Shown piece by piece: positions 4,720-6,777 of a stretch of 6,777 bases of DNA (positions are counted from its first letter, which is position 1; the number at the start of each line of letters is the position of its first letter). The stretch is from assembly GCA_023127905.1 (NCBI GenBank), contig JAGMEZ010000068.1, positions 1-6,777 of the forward strand, in the 5' to 3' direction. The DNA is from Caldifarciminota bacterium. GTDB taxonomy: Bacteria; Hydrothermota; E44-bin80. Below the pieces are notes generated by a model. It ran no database searches, was not told where the DNA came from, and worked only from the letters and a program-made list of their open reading frames with translations. The position numbers were made by a program, and so were the translations under genes.

Positions 4720-5688
4720 ATGGAATATTATAACAGTTTTAACGAACACTTAAAAGAACAATTTGGATACAAAGTATACAAAGTTCCCGTATCTATTGGC
4801 GCATCATGTCCGAACAGGACCAGCAAAGAAAAGGGATGTACGTATTGTGATAGCACCGCTTCTGCATCACCTATAATCGACAACACTCTTCCACTTTCAG
4901 AACAGATTAGAAGAGGTATAAAATGGGCAGAAAAAAAATATAAAGCGAAGGGATTTATTGTCTACTTTCAACCGTTCACGAATACATTCCTTCCCCTCAA
5001 TTATCTGAAAGAATCTATAGATACAGCACTACAGACAGAACATGTGGTAGGAATTGCAATCGGAACACGTCCAGATTGTGCTCCCGATGAAATGCTTGAC
5101 CTTCTTGCTTCCTATGCGAAACAGACCTACCTCTGGATTGAATATGGACTTCAATCAGTACATTACAAAACCCTCAAGGTAATTAAAAGGGGTCACTCCT
5201 TTGCTGATTTTCTGGATGCAGTCCAGCGAACAAAGAAAAGAGAAAATATCCTTGTTTCTACACATATAATAATAGGACTTCCAGGGGAAACACGGGACGA
5301 TATTGTAGAGACTTCACGGGTTATCTCTACCCTGCTCCTCGATGGGATCAAAATACACTTATTACATATCCTTAAAGGTTCTGAACTCGCAATAGATTAT
5401 AGAGAGGGTAGATTTAACGTTCTAACCTTAGAGGAATATGCATCGTTAGTGGTTGACTTCATTGAAAGACTGCCTCAAAATATCCTTATTCAGAGAGTAA
5501 CTGGTGAGGCAGAAAAGAAAAGGCTTGTTGCGCCATTGTGGTGTCTTGATAAACAAAAGGTACTAAAGAGGATTAATGAAGAGTTTGAAATGAGAAAAAC
5601 ACACCAGGGCGCAAAGGTGAAATATGGTTTATCAATGTCTGAAATAGAGAGGAGGACGCTTGATGGTATCGCATCTAAACTGGGTTGA
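4720..5688 (+). CDS. Radical SAM protein, YhcC/YtqA (TIGR01212) family
   Basis: This 322-residue cytoplasmic enzyme should use a [4Fe-4S] cluster to cleave S-adenosylmethionine. The cluster ligands are C30, C40 and C43, in ASCPNRTSKEKGCTYCDS (28-45), a C-x9-C-x2-C spacing wider than the usual Cx3Cx2C and characteristic of this family. Other family landmarks are GTRPDC (115-120), EYGLQSVHYKTL (141-152) with KRGH (156-159), HIIIGLPGET (182-191), GIKIHLLHILKGSEL (209-223) and QRVTGEA (258-264) before APLW (271-274). Length is normal. The Bacillus relative YtqA has been linked to tRNA wobble-uridine modification (mnm5U pathway) together with the methyltransferase YtqB; no such partner lies in this window, so the reaction here is not assigned. 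No Shine-Dalgarno precedes the ATG, and a TATAAT sits just upstream. The last 26 bases overlap alr. Confidence 0.92.
   Translation: MEYYNSFNEHLKEQFGYKVYKVPVSIGASCPNRTSKEKGCTYCDSTASASPIIDNTLPLSEQIRRGIKWAEKKYKAKGFIVYFQPFTNTFLPLNYLKESIDTALQTEHVVGIAIGTRPDCAPDEMLDLLASYAKQTYLWIEYGLQSVHYKTLKVIKRGHSFADFLDAVQRTKKRENILVSTHIIIGLPGETRDDIVETSRVISTLLLDGIKIHLLHILKGSELAIDYREGRFNVLTLEEYASLVVDFIERLPQNILIQRVTGEAEKKRLVAPLWCLDKQKVLKRINEEFEMRKTHQGAKVKYGLSMSEIERRTLDGIASKLG
5651..5655 (+). promoter_or_regulatory. Shine-Dalgarno for alr inside the radical SAM gene
   Basis: GGAGG lies seven bases before the ATG at 5663, within codons for the ERRT stretch of the upstream protein. It fixes the alr start; an in-frame TTG at 5660 directly before the ATG is a less likely alternative. 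Confidence 0.75.
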
Positions 5689-6777
5689 AATAAGCGAAAA
5701 GAATCTACTTCATAATATTTCTGTGATAAGAGAACTTATTGGTTCAAAAAGGAAACTTATGGCAGTTGTTAAGTCGAACGCATACGGGCATGGTATTATT
5801 GAAACGGCAACTATTGCCCTGAAAGGACATATAGATTGGCTTGGTGTTAATTCAATCGAAGAAGGAATTGTCCTGAGGGAAAATAACTTTAATGTTCCAA
5901 TTTTCGTTCTTGGATATGTCCCCCTGAAGGACCTTAAAGACGCCGTTCAACATAATCTACGTTTATCTATCTACAATATTGAGACAGTAAAAAAACTGGA
6001 TGAAATCGGGAATAAACTCAACAAGAATATCCCCATCCATATAAAAATAGAAACAGGAACAAATAGACAGGGTGTATATGGAAAAAAACTCTCCTTTTTA
6101 CTGGATTTCATTAAAGGAAATCACGCTTGTAAACTCGAAGGTATCTCAACACATTTTGCAAACATAGAAGATACGACAGATCATTCGTATGCTCAGTTTC
6201 AACTTGATGAGTTCAAAAAAGTGATAAATGATTTCTTTAATAATGAAATAGGTCTCATTCGGCACACAGCATGCTCTGCTGCAGTTCTTCTTTTTCCTGA
6301 GACCTATTTCGAAATGGTTAGAGTTGGAATAGGAATGTATGGTTTGTGGCCATCAAAGCAAACAAAAGTTTCCTGTTCAATGGAAGGGAAAAAAGTTCCT
6401 GAGTTGAAACCAGTACTTACATGGAAGACTAAGATTGCACAATTGAAAGATATTCCAGATGGCTCATATATAAGTTACGGATGTACCTACAGGACGACAC
6501 GGAATTCAATAATCGCAGTTCTGCCTGTAGGATACTACGATGGTTACCTACGCGCTTTCTCAAATGTCTCCCATGTACTGGTGAAAGGAAGAAGGGCGCC
6601 GGTTCGTGGAAGGGTCTGTATGAATATTACACTTGTGGATGTGACAGATATAAAAGATGTTAAACTTGAAGATGAGGTGGTTCTTCTTGGAAAACAGAGC
6701 GAAGAAGAGATAACTGCAGATTATCTTGCAAGCCTGGCAGGAACAATTAATTATGAAATCGTGACCCGCATCAACCC
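5663..6777 (+). CDS. alr: Alanine racemase (PLP-dependent), 3' end cut by window edge
   Basis: The enzyme interconverts L- and D-alanine in the cytoplasm and supplies D-alanine for peptidoglycan. The frame stays open for 371 codons to the window edge, and the final YEIVTRINP is normally followed by only a few residues. The PLP-binding lysine is K37 in AVVKSNAYGHG (34-44). Other landmarks, by comparison with the Geobacillus stearothermophilus enzyme, are K128 and R135 in IKIETGTNRQGV (127-138), H164 in STHFANIED, R220 in VRVGIGMYGL (219-228), the catalytic base Y272 in SYGCTY (271-276), GYYDGYLR (290-297) and GRVCMN (316-321). All key residues are present; N321 replaces the common Asp of CMDQ. 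It overlaps the radical SAM gene by 26 bases, so the two are probably cotranscribed, although no functional link between them is known to me. Confidence 0.95.
   Translation, partial: MVSHLNWVEISEKNLLHNISVIRELIGSKRKLMAVVKSNAYGHGIIETATIALKGHIDWLGVNSIEEGIVLRENNFNVPIFVLGYVPLKDLKDAVQHNLRLSIYNIETVKKLDEIGNKLNKNIPIHIKIETGTNRQGVYGKKLSFLLDFIKGNHACKLEGISTHFANIEDTTDHSYAQFQLDEFKKVINDFFNNEIGLIRHTACSAAVLLFPETYFEMVRVGIGMYGLWPSKQTKVSCSMEGKKVPELKPVLTWKTKIAQLKDIPDGSYISYGCTYRTTRNSIIAVLPVGYYDGYLRAFSNVSHVLVKGRRAPVRGRVCMNITLVDVTDIKDVKLEDEVVLLGKQSEEEITADYLASLAGTINYEIVTRIN

Noticed and set aside
6481..6663. 60-codon plus-strand frame
   Set aside because: It lies inside alr in another phase; the alr frame is continuous and carries all catalytic motifs.

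Overview
The window is AT-rich bacterial chromosomal DNA. It carries one gene entering on the minus strand at the left edge and five genes on the plus strand, the last running off the right edge. The organism cannot be named from sequence alone. Three features are typical of uncultured candidate phyla near the FCB group (for example WOR-3/Stahlbacteria-like genomes): a secreted enzyme with a C-terminal 'YPNPF ... WDG ... SGIY' sorting/FlgD-like domain, a long TPR protein with 40-residue units, and scattered short intergenic repeats. That placement is an inference with low confidence.

Left edge (1-324): the first 37 codons of an ArsR/SmtB-family repressor with a CVC metal-site motif, read leftwards. 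Its sigma70-like promoter overlaps a perfect 20-bp palindrome, which is the layout of a self-repressed ArsR gene. The rest of this 212-bp divergent spacer holds a fragment of an 'ATTGCGAG'-type dispersed repeat and a possible promoter for the rightward genes.

Two-gene unit (325-2951): a CPA2-like cation:proton antiporter of membrane domain only, with a DD ion-binding pair. It is coupled by an ATGA overlap to a cytoplasmic TPR repeat protein of unknown function.

Spacer (2952-3166): a 127-bp element bounded by perfect 30-bp inverted repeats, probably a non-autonomous mobile element, followed by a good promoter and Shine-Dalgarno for the next gene.

GH18 gene (3167-4615): a secreted family-18 glycoside hydrolase-like protein with a C-terminal sorting/FlgD-like domain, starting at TTG. 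Short tandem repeats (7 bp and 14 bp) lie in loop-coding parts of the C-terminal domain, and a 9-bp array lies in the spacer just downstream.

Right edge (4720-6777): a YhcC/YtqA-type radical SAM protein (TIGR01212 family) whose 3' end overlaps alanine racemase (alr) by 26 bp. The racemase has its PLP lysine and catalytic tyrosine and lacks only its last few residues. It supplies D-alanine for peptidoglycan. I see no obvious defence island, CRISPR array, tRNA or rRNA. The most unusual points are the antiporter-TPR coupling, the inverted-repeat element, and the frame-sensitive 7-bp repeats inside the GH18 gene.
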